A DNA stretch of 64,000 bases from Paraglomus occultum (lineage: Eukaryota > Glomeromycota > Glomeromycetes > Paraglomerales > Paraglomeraceae): contig CAJVPJ010000011.1 in NCBI GenBank assembly GCA_910592205.1, positions 24,187-88,186 on the forward strand, given 5' to 3'. Below the pieces are notes generated by a model. That model searched no databases, was not told the DNA's origin, and saw only the letters and a program-made list of their open reading frames with translations. The position numbers and the translations under genes are program-made. Below are positions 44,909 to 56,711 of this stretch, piece after piece (position 1 is the first letter of the stretch; every line of letters begins with the position of its first letter).

Positions 44909-47900
44909 TCGTATTTTGTGTGAATCCCCATTTATTATTTTTTTTCCTTAGAAAATCCATATTAGTAGTTGTTATTATATTGTTGCGGTTGATGCGGTTG
45001 ATGCGGTTGTCGTCGTCGTCGTCGTTGTTGTCGTCGGTGTCGTCGTTCGTTGTTGTGGTGGTATTATATTGCTCCTCCTTTCATGTCTTTTTAGCAAACC
45101 CTTGTTAGGGTAGGCAATTCAAATGACACTTCTTGGAGAATTTGCTAGTAAATATATATATATATATGAATAAAAATAATTTGTTACAAGTTATATACAT
45201 AATTTCATTTAACAATATGCTGTATTACGTTGTTAAATCCCAACATGATTACCTGCGTTGTGAATCCGAACTACACCATTTTAATACTGAAAAAAAAACC
45301 CTAATTATAATGCTGTAATGACGACCAAGAAAGGCGGCTTAAGAGTCATACCACAAACGATACCTTTTTACAAACGAGACAATATCACAAACGAGGCTTA
45401 GCCTTAACGAGTCATACCTTTTCTTTTCCCATCGCGTCCATGTTGGGTGTCGCTCCCAACCAACTGTCTGTGCGATATACATTAAATGAGACTGATCTGC
45501 TTGTCTTTTTAGTACATGTCCTCGTTATCATACTAATATGTCTTGTTTGTACCCCAGTCTCCACACTTCCCAGATACTTAATCGGGATTACCGATTACTT
45601 TGCATTTTTTTACTCTTGCGACACGTAACTACCATAACGATACATATTTGTATCATACTGCGTAACGAATAACTTGTAATATCAATAAATGCTATATTAT
45701 TACAAGAAAAGAATCTACCCCAATTTAACTATTCTTTTTCAGATTCAATCGTATCGTGGCCAGATGGGCAATGCTTGCTTGCACGCACCAATAGTTACTC
45801 GCGCGTGTTGCCACAAGTGGAGAGTTGTGATAGTCATGCAAGACAAGAGAGAGAGTGCGTGTGTGTGTGTTTTAAAAAAGACAAGTCTCGGGGAATTTGA
45901 TTTTTATTGATTTGTGTCTTTTAATATTAGATGTGACTCGTCGAACTAAACTAAACCAAACCCAGAAATTGACAATGCTATATCACCATCGTCCCTTTGG
46001 TTTTTCCACCCTAAAAGCAAAATAGTAATAGAATCAATACACACAAACATTAAGTATTTCCTCACGAGCCCTTTCGCGTTTACCTTTTCCGAGTTTACTC
46101 GTGGACATTGAATCACGTGTTGACAATATCTACATAATACATTGCTTGAAAAAGGAATCAAAAGTTCACATATCGATATGTCAAGTTGAATGACAAGACA
46201 CATGAAGTATAGTGATAGACTCTAAGAATAAGGTGGTTTGAGATTTCGCGTTTACGTTTTTCTTTTTGATGCATCCGAGATTCGCATACAAACATTAAAC
46301 TTTTGGTCAATTTTGTTCAAATACTTCAATATCGAGGGGGTACATACTGCCTTTGAAATATGAAATTAACAAGTTTTTTTTTATTCCCGTTTCAATAACA
46401 GGCTGTAAATCTCTAATTGTTGTATTTGGGGCAAGTTTATCATAATGAATGCACATGATGATCCTTTACACGTATCGGGCAGACAAGTCATAACTTTGTT
46501 GATCCGCCTATTAATATTAAGCATGTCGATTTCGTCTAATATGAAAGTGGAAACAAAAGAACTGTTTCACCATTATAAGATGATCAACAATCAAACCGTT
46601 CGCATTTAATAACAGGTTAAAACCATTTACAGGGAAAATCTAAACCGTTCCGCTTTTCTCATCTAGATCGGGTTAAAACGTCCAAACATCCAGGAAAAGT
46701 TTTTTTTTTCTTGGGGACGAGCGATTTTTTAAATCTGTGGCGTCTTGACCCCTGAACTATTGTGTGGCGTTATGTCCCATTTACAAAATATGATGGAATT
46801 TTGAGTTTAAACGAATGTGGTTTTATGCAAATAATGCATTAATATTTAATTGTCTAAGAAGGGAAACTAAATATCGACAACAATAAAATTGCTTTCAAAG
46901 GAAACGTAAATGTGCTTATTTTTACGCTACTTTATATTATATTAATGCTATTAAACAGTCAATACTTTTTACTGGTATCACAGCGACCTGCATATAACGA
47001 ATTTCCGCTTACTTTACTTGAATTTATACGCGGCGATATTACATCAAGGGTTAGGGTTGTCAAAGGACAAGAAACGTGACAAGATGGATGTGTATATAAA
47101 CAGTGAAAATAATAATAATATATTCATATATTAATATGCATAATGACCAATACTCTAAACTCCAGTAAACAGACTTGTTACCTTCCACGCCCCCCATATC
47201 GATGGAATATCGAGAAATTGCCACTTTTCTATTGCGTTTGGGGGAGAACGTTTTTAATTTGATCGCACCGCATATTAATATATTGATAAATAACAAATAC
47301 AAAGGGATGTGTCCGCTGCGAGAGAAATTTATTACAAAATGTGTTACCGTGATACCAAACGTGAGGCTTGCATTATGTGCGACTCCTCGAGCAATATCCA
47401 TTAAACAAAACGTGTGCTGTATGAACTTTTTCGCAATCTACTTTGTAAGCATGCAGTAAAACTTTTTACAAGTCAAATCGATCACATTTGTATCTCTCTC
47501 TTTTTTTTTTTTTTATCACAATTCCATTATTGTTAGTAGAACGATGGAGAAGTGCGGTATATTGTGTGTATGTAACACGAAAATAAATGAAATACGCTTG
47601 ACCGCAAAAAGTTTTTACCGAATTTGCCGATCGTAATCATTAAGCTTTTGGCCCACATCAGTTATTACAAAGACAACCGATTTGGTGCGAGCAGTTTTGA
47701 AAATAAATATGCATATACTTGCTGTATACAAATTCGTGTGAATGTTATAAGTGTAGCCTCGTTATTCTTTGCCAATGGGTTTTATACATTGCAACTTTTA
47801 TTTTTACAAGAAATACTCCCAAAACTAACGGGTCCCGAAAAATTAAAATACTGTCCTAACAAGAACTTATAATAAATACTACACCAACAAATTATAATAT

Positions 47901-50900
47901 TATGCCAACAGGAAATTATCATACATGTACACCATGTAACATGTATAAAGTATTCAATTTCAAATTGACCGATCCACCACAACATTCACAACATTTGATC
48001 TTTTTCTTGGCTTAACGTTTGTGACATATTGCGTATGAGTCGAGGAACAACGTTAATAAACGTGTTATACAGACTCTGTTCACTAATTGATGAACTTTTC
48101 TTTATTTATTACTCAAAGATTACATGTTTGTAATCCGAGGAGGGACGCTTGAACCGAATGCATTTTTCCTCCTTGACAAGTGTATGAGGTGCGGTGTTAG
48201 TATTAAATTACTCTTAGTATTCTAATTAATAGTAGTACAGTTTTGCTCAAGATTAATTCTGATAAGCGGACAGAGATGTGGTTTTTGGTAATGTTTGATG
48301 AGCAAGTTTTGGTATATGTATCTATATATGCATGTATGTGTAAAAATGTACGAGTGTCTGTGTGTGTGGGGGGGTAATACTCTTCAGAATTTCCTATTTG
48401 AAAAAAAAAAACGCTATTTACTAGATGGCGTACGGAGAATTCCGGCAGTGTAGATACAAGCCTAATCAAGGCAAAAATGTACAGAGATCCCCAAATAAAT
48501 TTGACAGCCTTCCATTGTCTGAATCTATGGTAAGCAAGTTCGCTTTTGGATGAGAAATAACCAAAAGGAGAATTTCGATTGTGCTTGGTGTCAGATGTCA
48601 AAATGTCCTTTTGTACTCCACGTCAATCTTGTTAGTGACGTATGGTGTGATGAATTGGTTTGGGGATTGGGGATGGTGACAAAAGGGAGCATGCAAAGTG
48701 ATACTGGAAAAAGTAAAATCGATTGTTAGTATTAGGAACTGTGCATAGTCTTGGAACTTATCTTTGCATCACGTGGATAACTGACCGTTTACTGTCAAAA
48801 GTATTTATTGGTGAAAGAAGGGTGCAACTAATGCATCTCCCGGGTGAACATGGGTAGCACGTTCAGGGACTACGCTTATATTAGCCTTAACTTAGCCCGT
48901 AGCACTAACTGCCGCAACGTATATATTATATAACAATCAAAGCAAGTATTCAGATAATCTCTTCTAGCCGATATACTGGTATGATATATTCAAAGGTCTC
49001 ACTTCCGAATCGTGTGCTGTTTAGGTTATGCAACTTACAACAGGTCTTGACATCGAGAGTGCCAAACATGTCCGTCGATGATTTTAATTTTCTCCAAATG
49101 ATATATCCGAAAAAAAGACAAGGCTAATTTATTAGAAAATACAGAGCTAATAAAGAATGACCTTTGAAAGCGTTATCGGTGCAGAGCCACGGATTTCTTC
49201 ATGCAACGCGTCAAGAAGAGACACTGGCGGTTGTAACAGACGATCATATGGTCGTTGTATATACGGTGAATATGAACTACCGTTTATATAATCCCCTCGT
49301 TTATAGTCACATCATATAAAACTCGATCTATAGTCACACTCCTTCCCTCTGCCAACTTGCGTAGCATGACATGAGTAATTTTCCCCTGTCTCTAGTCATC
49401 TCACAAGTTTCATATGCCCCAAAGGTGTAACTATAGACAGTAGTTCATTGTAAACACCCCCACTAACCTAAAGCAACCCCCATGAATCTGATAGACTCTG
49501 TAGTCCGTTTTTGTGAATTATCCCGCCCACATATTACTCTCAGAAGGACGTTGCTGGTATACGCCTCCGCGTTAGCACCGGTGAATATCTGCCATCATCT
49601 AATGGCTGAGCAGTTGTTGATGATGTCTTTAGATCTTAAACTGTATTTGGGCACGAAGCGGGAGTTTATTGTCGTTAGGAATGCTCATGAAGCTGATAAA
49701 CATATATTATCGACGTGGATTATATCCAATTGAGATGCTGAAACATTGAAGAGAAAAGTTTTCAGACAGTATAGTATTATTCGACTACATATATAAACGG
49801 TGGAATGTGCAGAAACTGGATAATTCATAGTTCTTTCGTGTGCTATTACAAGAGATCTTGTCATCAAGACAGAAATCCTGGTAGAAACAAACAAAAAGGA
49901 GTCTCCGTAGTAAAATAATGACCCGGACGAGGTAATTCACTATTCGAACAAATTATTCGCGAAACAGTGGAAAAATAATTTCTATACAGCAACATTAAAA
50001 AATTCTGGAAGCATATTCCCTATGTCATTATCTATAATACTGTGATGCCCACTTACTAGCATGAGAGCTTACCTACAGTCCCAGCGCTTTCGTTTTCATT
50101 GAACGGCATTAAACATATGACACTACGTGTGAACGTTAGATTAAGAAAGACAACAGTTAGTCCTTATTGCCAAACTTACAAACAGCTTTACGTTTTTGTT
50201 GAACTCGGCATATGAAATGAATCTAGCGAAAAAATATGTTTGTTTGTCTTCATTTAACTCAGACAGCCAAAGGAACCACAAATCGTCTTTGTCAACTAAT
50301 CTCGGTTTCATTATACATTCTAACTTACAGCAACTGTCAAACAAACACCAACTCGGGTCTCGTGCGCTGGAGTTTATTCATTTTGGTCTCTCGCAGAAAA
50401 TGAAAAAAGTTTATCTGGAGAAAATCCCTGCTTTATTTTCAATCCACGTGACAATCTCATCATTTTAACTTAAAAAAATTGATCTCTCTCTGTCTTGGAA
50501 ATTTTAGAGAGCTTTGCGGATTTGTCACGTCCTACACGGGGTCCTTACTTATTTATTTAAAAACCGTTTGGTCACCATTAAAATTGTCGAGCTAAAGATT
50601 TAATTTAGAAAAACTAAAGAGGTGACTGTTTATTTTCATATATTTCATTAGTATTTATATTAGGATTGTTAATATGCAATTATATAATAGCCAAATTTTT
50701 GTCAAGTTGAAGAGCCATATCTGATCAGTTTCACTCTTTTATTCAGCTTTCTCTTGGAATATATCCACTAAAGAGGTCATCAGACATATTAATATTAAGA
50801 CAAGCATGATTATTGTCCACAGTAAACTTTGACCATATTAATATTAATATACATATTGTATATCAACAATATTGGAACATTTATTGGGATAATCTTTACC

Positions 50901-51993
50901 TTGAAGAATCAGCGGAAATTATCAATATTATTTATTGGAAACAATATCTTGCTTGAAAGCACATACTTTCAATATCATGATTCCAATGTACATGAACTTT
51001 ACAAGCAGGAAATTTCAAATCTCGAAAAGATTATAAACTGATAACATACTTGGACGGAATAAAAAATGACTGCTTGCTATTTATATAGTAATAGTGGTAA
51101 ACAGGTCCGTTATTTTCTTTGATTGAACAAACTGAAAAGCAGGTAGTATCACGTTAATGAAAACGATGCTTTTTTAATGTGATGATAACAATAGTTATTT
51201 CAAATAATCAGCAGAACCAATACAGCCCTTTGATTGTTGTTATACTTAATGTAACTGTAATTTATTGTTGTACCGTTCATGAGACTTTACTTCAGATTGT
51301 GCTGAAAAGCAAGCCCCTCAATTATAATTTAAATAGACCGATTTCTAAAGCTTGCAGTCCTATAGAGACGAAATTCGGCAGAAATGGAAAGCAAGAGATG
51401 GCCAACAAAAGAGGTTTTAATCCGAGTGTTCACAACAATATTAATATTGGATTTAATATTAAGGCGTACCATCCTAATGATTCCTCAATTTCTAAAACTG
51501 TTCTCTTTGATTATGGAAGTAACACAACCGAGAAGTTCTTTAATCGGAGGACCGGTACTGAGAGGGAAATTTGTTAATAGAATTGATTTAAATTTTTGTT
51601 TAGAGTCAAGATCAATATATGGTAGTTCAACTTTTGGCTCACCTAAAATAACATCTGGGTTTTGCTTGACAATAAAAATAAGTGAGAAAGTTGAATAGTC
51701 TACCAATGTACAGGAAGTGAACCAATTTCTGCGAATGAGAATAGTTTATCAATGTTACTACGATAATAATTTGTCGATAATTATTTGCCCTTTATTACCC
51801 CTTATTTGTATTCCATTAGCATTTTATTAAACACTCTTGCATTGTTCTATCCATGCATAATCGCCTGCCTTTTAATTACCTTGAGTCATTAATCAAACCG
51901 TACAAAATGTCTTTACACACACATATATACGTACATATATATGATCTGCACAAATAAAAACTACTGTTTCAAATGCTTTATTAAGCTCACAGC
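44909..51993. other. Long stretch without a recognised gene
   Basis: About 7.1 kb. It holds the 3' flank of the MADS gene with a (GTC)n run at about 45007-45050, a (TA)n run near 45152-45168, and otherwise AT-rich sequence. I examined ORFs at 47060-47459, 48203-48601, 49482, 50196, 50829 and 51179-51577. The last (132 codons, including SPIETKFGRNGKQEMANKRG) is the longest and may be a relic, but I recognise none. Confidence 0.45.
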
Positions 51994-53524
51994 TTACTCT
52001 TCAATCCCCTCTCCATCTTCATCTCCATCCACATCGACATATCCATTCACATCAGCCTCTTCCGCATCCTGTTCTTCATCTTCTTCATCGTCGTCTTCAT
52101 CTTCCTCTTCCAGTTCTTGTTCTAGCTCTTGTTCCAGTTCTTCATCTTCATACTCATCTTCATCACCCTCCGCATCCTCATCCTCATCCTCGTCCTCCAC
52201 TTCCTCTGCTTCTTCTTCGTCGTCGTCGTCGTCTTCCACTTCTACTACTTCAGCATCTTCTTCATCATCATCATCTGCACCTTCTTGATCTTCTTGTTTA
52301 CGTTCCCGACCTTCTTCACCTTTATCTATCTCACTTACTCTTGCTTCTCGCTCATTTACATCTATCTCTTCTTCCTCTTCGTCTCCCATTGATACTTCCT
52401 CTGCATCTTCCTCACCACCACCCTCGTCATCATCCTCTACATTAACCTCACCCTCTCGCTCATCTTCTACCTTATCATCTTCCTTATCACTCACTTGCTC
52501 ACCATCCTCATCACCGTCACCCTCACGTTCACTATCACGTTCACCCTCACCGTCACCCTCACCGTCACCCTCACCGTCACCCTCACTGACACTAATCTCT
52601 TTCTTCCCATTCCCAGCTTCAGTAGCTTCTTCCATTTCTACATCTACAGTATGAGCTTCTTTCTCTTCCGACACATTATTATCATCTACTTGTGCCGAAG
52701 CAGAAGAGGCAAGAGCCAATTGGCGCTTCTGTTCTGCAATTGTTTCAAGCGACGCACTAGATAATTTAGCTGGGAGATAGTAAAGTGGAGGGGATGTTTT
52801 AGTGCAAAGAAAATTGGCAAGATTTTTCTTTTGTTTCGACCAACATTCGCGCTACATATAAATAGAAAGAGTATACGAAAATCATTAATAAATGAATAAT
52901 ACAAATCAAAACATTGTAAATCTAGTATCCACCAGTTCAGCTACTCGTCGTTCTTCGTCTTCTTTCTTCTGTCGTGCAATCTTTTCCCTTTTCTCTTGTT
53001 CTTCACGTTTCATCTTTTCCGCCAATTCCTCTCTTTCCTTTTTTAGCTTTTCTTGTATTTTCTGATTTATCTTTTCTTGTTTGAGTGACTGCGAATAAAA
53101 CAAGAGACGATTAGGAAAAATCACGAGCAAACTTGGTAGAGGGCAGATTCGGTTTATTACACATACAGCCTCGGTTTTGTTTTGAATGTCGTTTTTGAAT
53201 TTAGTTAGAGTGCCCATCATCAAGCCAAACATCCTCTGGCTCCGTTTCTTTAATTCTGTATTGTTCATATCTAACCGTGGCCGTTTGTTCTATGTAATGG
53301 CAACGGTAAATGAGCAAAGCACAAACGGAAGGGTATCACGGAACAAAACGCGTTAATGGACTTGTAGATCTAACCTCCTCTGTATCTCTGTTAGCGTCTT
53401 CGTCTTCGCTTGCCCGTCGTTTTAGGTTGTTATCTTCATCGTAGCGAGAGGACCGTCTTGCCGTGGAAGAGGCAGGGACAACTATACTCGAGGTAACTAA
53501 TGTTTGGCTTTTTTGGAGAAACAT
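51994..53524 (-). CDS. Pinin-family (PNN/SDK/MemA) protein
   Basis: Minus-strand exons 53524-53375, 53289-53167, 53088-52933 and 52851-51994 join in phase 0 (428 codons from the ATG at 53524). Exon 2 carries the pinin signature ENKRPRLD..KKRSQRMFGLMMGTL, then KFKND. Exon 3 is a charged helix (KLKKEREELAEKMKREEQEK). Exon 4 begins RECWSKQKKNLANFL and KTSPPLYYLPAKL, as in animal pinin. In the family pinin is a nuclear protein that joins the exon-junction/ASAP-type complexes and influences splicing. The C-terminal 220 residues are an extreme Glu/Asp-rich tail with an EGDGEGDGEGD repeat. There may be a further 5' exon around 53642-53590 (MSAEVAQKVTAKNDNIPR), but I could not join it in phase, so the true N-terminus is open. 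Confidence 0.88.
52000..52590. repeat. Low-complexity coding repeat (Asp/Glu codons)
   Basis: TTC/CTC/ATC/CTT trinucleotide arrays, and a CCCTCACCGTCA hexamer-based array at about 52524-52582, encode the acidic tail of the pinin-like protein on the minus strand. Frames on the plus strand are artefacts. Confidence 0.85.
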
Positions 53525-54332
53525 TGATGCGAGTTGCTAGTCTGAAAATTAAGCTTCCTAAGACAAGGAAGAGCGCTGTTTGTAAGTACCTTGGGATATT
53601 ATCATTCTTGGCTGTAACCTTTTGAGCAACTTCGGCAGACATTAGAAGAGGATTCTGGACTGGTGAAAGGGAAAATATGTTCAGAGTTGGCGACGTTAAT
53701 TCAACAACCACAGACTATTGTTTAACTACGCCACAAGAATGTCACGTGTCAATTTGTGGAATTTTCTAATTTAAAGAATTATCACTTCAACTTAAGCAGG
53801 GCAGGCAGCCTCGTACACGATAACAACGTTGATCGGAAACGAACACTCCTTATGTAATAAGCAATATGGAGATGTGATGCTAATTAATAGACACGAAATG
53901 GTACTTTGGTGAGCCATTGTAACTGTGTTCTCCAAGAGGTCCTTAGTTTTTGAAAAACGAGAAGAATGCGTAACCTACTATTGGCCTCTCACGTTCAATC
54001 CAACATTTTGTAATTTTATATTAATGTAACTCTAAATCGCAGTAAACCTGTAAGAGCAAGTGTGAGGAAGCATTGAACTCCATATACAATGTAAAACTGT
54101 TCGCCCTTAATCAAACGTCACATTGAATTTCACTATTAAATAATAAATTTTATTCATGGTGTAGGAATCGATCCCGCACAAAAAAAAAATCGAATAATTA
54201 AGTTGAATTGACATCAAAATACAAAGGAAATCCTCCGCAAACAGGGGTAAGTGAAAGTCTATTTATGTAAAGAAAGTACTTTAACGAATCCTTCACGTAA
54301 TGTGAAAACACTTGTGAAAGCTGTGGAATCCT
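53525..54332. other. Intergenic region between two minus-strand genes
   Basis: Upstream flank of the pinin gene (possibly with its first exon near 53642-53590) and 3' flank of the Kre9-type gene. Nothing else is recognised. Confidence 0.4.
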
Positions 54333-56711
54333 TTAGCTGTTAATAGATGAAGTGTCTTGACTATCAGTAGACGAGGCTTTAGTAGTCGTGGCAGTAGGCG
54401 TGTTTTGATCTTCAGTAGAAGTCTTTGTAGGTGCTGGCGACCCGTTATCCGTGGACGTATCTTCAGTAGAAGTCTTTGTAGGTGCTGGCGACCCGTTATC
54501 AGTAGACGTATCTTCAGTAGAAGTCTTTGTAGGTGCTGGCGACCCGTTATCAGTGGACGTATCTTCAGTAGAAGTCTTTGTAGGTGCTGGCGACCCGTTA
54601 TCAGTGGACGTATCTTCAGCAGAAGTCTTTGTAGGTGCTGGCGACCCGTTATCAGTGGACGTATCTTCAGTAGAAGTCTTTGTAGGTGCTGGCGACCCGG
54701 TATCATTGGCAGTAACCGTGTCTTGACTGCCAGTGGTCGTCTCCGTTGCCGAAGGTGATGCGTTGGCAGATTCGTCTGAACTGTTGGTGGGCTTGTAACT
54801 TTCGTTGGGTTTCAGACCATGCGGGTTTACAGGATGTTTGGTGTTCGGTATCATCGCTTGTTTGCCCTTGGGCTTTACAATCTTTGGTACAATCTTGGGT
54901 TTTGCAGTCTTTGGTACGAACTTGGATTTTGCAGTTTTTTTGCCCTTTTTTTTCTCGCGTTCCTTGTCCTCTGGTTTTGCAGTTTTCTTCGTTTTGCTCT
55001 TGTTCGGCGTGTTAGGTTTTGGTTTTGGTTTTGAATATGGATATGGATAATTAATTTTGCAATGGTGTTTCTTGTCACAGGGGGGCAAGATTTTGGGCGT
55101 GTGAGTAGATGTTACAGTTTGCGCGGCCTTATTTACTTTTGGCTTTGAAGTTGGCTTGGTGGAGGAGGGTTTTGTGGAAAACTTGGTATTGGGACCAGAT
55201 TTTGTAGTTTGCGTGGGCTTTGGTACTGAAGCTTTATTGGGGGCTTTATTCGTGGGTTGGGGACCGCAATCGTTTGTATCACATATGGACACGGTGCCGC
55301 CGGCAGTCGTGTCGTTTTTATTAGGAGTGGGAGCCGCGTCGTTTGTATTAGGACTGGGAGTCGTGTCGTTTTTGTTAGGACTAGGAGCCGTGTCGTTTTT
55401 GTTAGAGTTGGGAACCGTCACAGCTTTATTAGGATTGAGACTCGTGTTATTTGTCTTGCTGGGAGGTTTGGATCCGTCGCCTGTCAGAGCACTAGGATCG
55501 CCTTGAAAGCCCTCATTCCTATGCAAGACTTTTGGTCTTTTTAGCCGAAGTCCTCCGTTCACTGTAACACGCCGTTTACTGAAAGTGGAAGAATGGTTGC
55601 ACGTGCCGAGATAAGATTTGGAAGCTATGCAGTCGGAAGCACAAGCGACTTTCGAAGCCTTGCATGTGTTCCTCACATAGCATGGTTTAAAACTCGGGCA
55701 TCTCGTTCCATCGGGCAAGTTGACCAGTCGAATTTCGTCATTGTCTGGTAAAACTAGTTGAGTGTCCGTGGTAGCTAGAGTCTTCTCGCATTGGTTGTTG
55801 AAACTGTACTTTGCATCGCATCCTGAGCCGCAATCACTATCGCTATTACCGCAATAGCCTGCTGCGCTGCAGCATGGCAGATCTTTCGTACATGCATTGC
55901 CACCCTGAAAAGGAATAAACAAATTAAAAATTAAAGTTTTATTTTTATAAAACGGCATGCTCTATATTAGGAAGTGATGGGTGATTTCGATGCTTATAAT
56001 AGTAGAATTACAATTTAAGCCTCATTCGTTCTTAGTGTAACATCATATTAAATGCAGTTAATCGAATTTCCACCCTAAATAATAAACCTTTCATTACCAT
56101 ATTTGGACATCCAGGAAGCGGTCCATTTGCGATGATAGTAACTAAATGTTGAGAAGAAAGTTTAGTGCGATTCTCAAAACATGATGGTGATGAGGTACAA
56201 GACAAAAAGTCAATAGCTTAAAGTGAAGAGAAGTGCAGTAGCAATGTATTATTGTCAGAATGATATTCGTAATATTGATTATTACTCATATCACTTTTCC
56301 GTCTATCGACTATCGACAAATATGCGCTAAAACAATCTCATTCTCTTTAGCCGGCAGACAAATTTTACACTTACAGTCATTCGAATACGTATACTTTGAA
56401 TCTTTTCCAATGACAATGGCATAATCATTGCCAGACTTGATTTTGCCGTCTACTGTGTATTCGCACTCTCCATCTGTTGCTTTGACATTCTCACAGATAA
56501 CGAAATCGAAATTCTCAGGATTTCCATGGACCAATCTAATATCGACAGTATCCTCGGGCGTTCCTGAGAGCTTCCATTGTATTTTGACATTCTCACCCGC
56601 TTTCCATGTTTGCCCAGTCTTTGGGTTTGTTACCGTATACTGAGCCGATGAAAAGAGGACATGAGAGGATGAGATGATGATGAAAAGGAGTAATTGGGTT
56701 AACGACCGCAT
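54333..56711 (-). CDS. Secreted Kre9/KNH-domain, cysteine-rich, Ser/Thr-rich repeat protein
   Basis: Minus-strand exons 56711-56375, 56141-56098 and 55904-54333 join in phase; 650 residues. Exon 1 has a signal peptide (LLLFIIISSSHVLFSSA) and a Kre9/KNH1-like N-terminal domain (YTVTNPKTGQTWKAGENVKI, then WKLSGT, ending YTYSND). The join to exon 2 completes its usual ending YSNDFTI and gives the linker ANGPLPGCPNM. Exon 3 starts with a hevein-like cysteine motif (CTKDLPCCSAAGYCGNSDSD, CGSGC), then a second cysteine module (CPSFKPCYVRNTCKASKVAC). A long Thr/Pro/Lys/Asn region follows, and six copies of a 17-residue repeat (NGSPAPTKTSTEDTSTD). Such proteins are O-mannosylated wall proteins; the CCS..G.CG motif suggests chitin binding. 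No hydrophobic GPI-type tail is seen at the C-terminus (..SQDTSSINS). Confidence 0.85.
54408..54705. repeat. 51-bp in-frame tandem repeat, six copies
   Basis: Units containing GTAGGTGCTGGCGACCCGTT, then ATCAGTGGACGTATCTTCAG, repeat every 51 bp with few differences (GTAGAC/GTGGAC, one CAGCAG, one CCCGGTATC). Near-identity suggests recent expansion. They code for the 17-residue Ser/Thr/Pro repeat of the Kre9-domain protein. Confidence 0.92.

Noticed and set aside
47060-47459. Opposing ORFs of 94 and 113 codons as genes
   Set aside because: They overlap on opposite strands, have no recognisable domain, and their length is within chance expectation for this composition over 7 kb.
51941-52392. 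Plus-strand Ser-rich and Phe/Ile-rich ORFs
   Set aside because: They are reverse-frame shadows of the acidic tail of the pinin-like gene.
54150-54185. A T-loop-like sequence (GGGATCGATTCC on the minus strand) suggesting a tRNA
   Set aside because: The arm does not form a proper 5-bp stem, and upstream sequence is only A/T runs with no anticodon or D arm.
54408-54705. CRISPR-like array of regular repeats
   Set aside because: The units are contiguous 51-bp in-frame coding repeats without unique spacers, in a eukaryotic secreted-protein gene.
54357-55544. Plus-strand repetitive ORFs (VFVGAGDPLS repeats and others)
   Set aside because: They are antisense frames of the 51-bp repeat and low-complexity region in the Kre9-domain gene.
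55905-55958. Start of the cysteine-rich protein at 55958 as an independent gene
   Set aside because: That ATG lies in an intron (TTTTCAG acceptor at 55905). Joining to the Kre9 exon is in phase and completes the domain.
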